Shown: piece after piece, positions 33,759 to 34,324 of the stretch
Position numbering within the stretch: position 1 is the first letter of the stretch
How the letters are laid out: each line of letters opens with the position of its first letter
Origin: Methylotenera sp.
Lineage (GTDB): Bacteria; Pseudomonadota; Gammaproteobacteria; Burkholderiales; Methylophilaceae
DNA: 34,324 nucleotides
Direction: 5' to 3'
NCBI GenBank assembly: GCA_002928535.1
Contig: PERG01000021.1
Coordinates: forward strand, 1-34,324
The notes under the pieces: model-generated
Told to the model about the DNA's origin: nothing
Database searches by the model: none
What the model saw: only the letters and a program-made list of their open reading frames with translations
Program-made: the position numbers and the translations under genes

Positions 33759-34324
33759 ATGACTAAGACACAGATGGCTGAGCGGTTATCAGAGTTTCAC
33801 TTATTTTCTGATCTTTTCCCCACACAAATTGATTTATTGACAAACAAGACTAAATTTTTAGATGTTTCGCGTGATGCTATTCTGTTTAGCCAGAACAAAC
33901 AAGCGCATGGATTCTACTTGCTGCTTAAAGGACAAGTTAAGCTAGGGGTAGCGTCTTTAGATGGATCTGAGAAGGTAATCAGATTAATTCAATCAGGACA
34001 AAGCTTTGGCGAGGAGTCTATATTTTCTGATCATACTTTTTCAATGTACGCATATACAGTGAAAGACTCACAGGCTTTGTTAATTTCCAAGGAAGCAATT
34101 CTGGATATTATAGATACAGATGTAAAACTTGCAGGTCGTATGTTGTCAGTATTCTCTACACGAAATTACCAACTGGTTAAGGATATAAAATCTATTTGCT
34201 TGCAGAATAGCACAAAGCGAATAACAGACTATTTATTACAAATTAGCAAAACTTTCAGAGGTTCAGATTGTTTTAGACTACCTACAAATAAGACAATAAT
34301 TGCATCTATGCTTAACATTACCCC
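33759..34324 (+). CDS. Dnr/Nnr-type Crp/Fnr-family regulator, 3'-truncated by window edge
   Basis: 188 visible codons from the ATG at 33759 (AAGG 8 bases upstream); the frame is open to the right edge. Cyclic-nucleotide-like sensor domain at about 15-125 (GFYLLLKGQVKLGV, SGQSFGEESIFSD), dimerisation helix, then the start of the helix-turn-helix (LPTNKTIIASMLNIT). The N-terminus has no Cys cluster, so this is not an O2-sensing FNR; the sequence resembles the NO/haem-sensing DNR/NNR group that activates denitrification genes. Placement after nsrR supports a nitrogen-oxide role. The recognition helix is missing, so its DNA target cannot be read. Confidence 0.82.
   Translation, partial: MTKTQMAERLSEFHLFSDLFPTQIDLLTNKTKFLDVSRDAILFSQNKQAHGFYLLLKGQVKLGVASLDGSEKVIRLIQSGQSFGEESIFSDHTFSMYAYTVKDSQALLISKEAILDIIDTDVKLAGRMLSVFSTRNYQLVKDIKSICLQNSTKRITDYLLQISKTFRGSDCFRLPTNKTIIASMLNIT

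Overview
The window looks like chromosome from a denitrifying, facultatively methylotrophic betaproteobacterium, most likely close to Methylophilaceae (Methylotenera/Methylophilus). The evidence is a complete dimethylamine dehydrogenase, PQQ biosynthesis genes, a complete membrane-bound nitrate reductase operon with NarXL, NO-responsive regulators, and the O2-independent ubiquinone genes ubiT/U/V. The taxonomic call is inferred from gene content; there is no rRNA or tRNA here to confirm it.

Layout. (1) 1-540: the 3' part of a tyrosine recombinase, cut by the left edge. (2) 647-16087, all minus strand: narX-narL, then a perfect FNR box, then narK1-narK2-narG-narH-narJ-narI, followed in the same direction by a beta-carbonic anhydrase, an alginate-export-type porin, moaA and a membrane-anchored c-type cytochrome. 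This brings together nitrate sensing, uptake, reduction and molybdenum cofactor supply. (3) 16594-19285, plus strand: a cupin protein and a TMADH-family flavoprotein whose substrate-pocket residues (Gln60, Thr74, Phe105) identify it as dimethylamine dehydrogenase. A bidirectional terminator separates it from a convergent NarL-like DNA-binding protein that has no receiver domain and sits behind its own perfect FNR box. (4) 20466-26928, plus strand: a YhcC-type radical SAM protein, ubiU, ubiV, ubiT, a DGC zinc-binding protein, ubiX, ubiD and an exported histidine-containing protein. This is an anaerobic ubiquinone module. (5) 31037 down to 26915, minus strand: pqqA, pqqD, pqqE, a 33-residue membrane peptide, a PuuD-N-like membrane protein, a SerC-like aminotransferase and a PyrD-like flavoprotein, most of them overlapping or abutting. 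pqqB and pqqC are absent. (6) 31508-34324: a polytopic membrane protein and a DUF2249 protein (minus strand), diverging from nsrR (plus strand) across an NsrR operator region, then a Dnr-type Crp/Fnr regulator cut by the right edge.

The regions fit one lifestyle: oxidation of C1 compounds with nitrate as electron acceptor when O2 is low. Ubiquinone is then needed for the nitrate reductase chain, and PQQ for methanol dehydrogenase. The classical routes to both cofactors use O2. UbiTUV solves this for ubiquinone. The most provocative feature is the operon that keeps pqqA/D/E but replaces the O2-using pqqB/pqqC with a redox flavoprotein, an aminotransferase and a membrane protein. The aminotransferase has lost the SerC phosphate-binding residues and the flavoprotein has lost the orotate-binding and catalytic residues of dihydroorotate dehydrogenase, so both probably have new substrates. 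An O2-independent or modified PQQ route is a hypothesis only; pqqB and pqqC may simply lie elsewhere in the genome.
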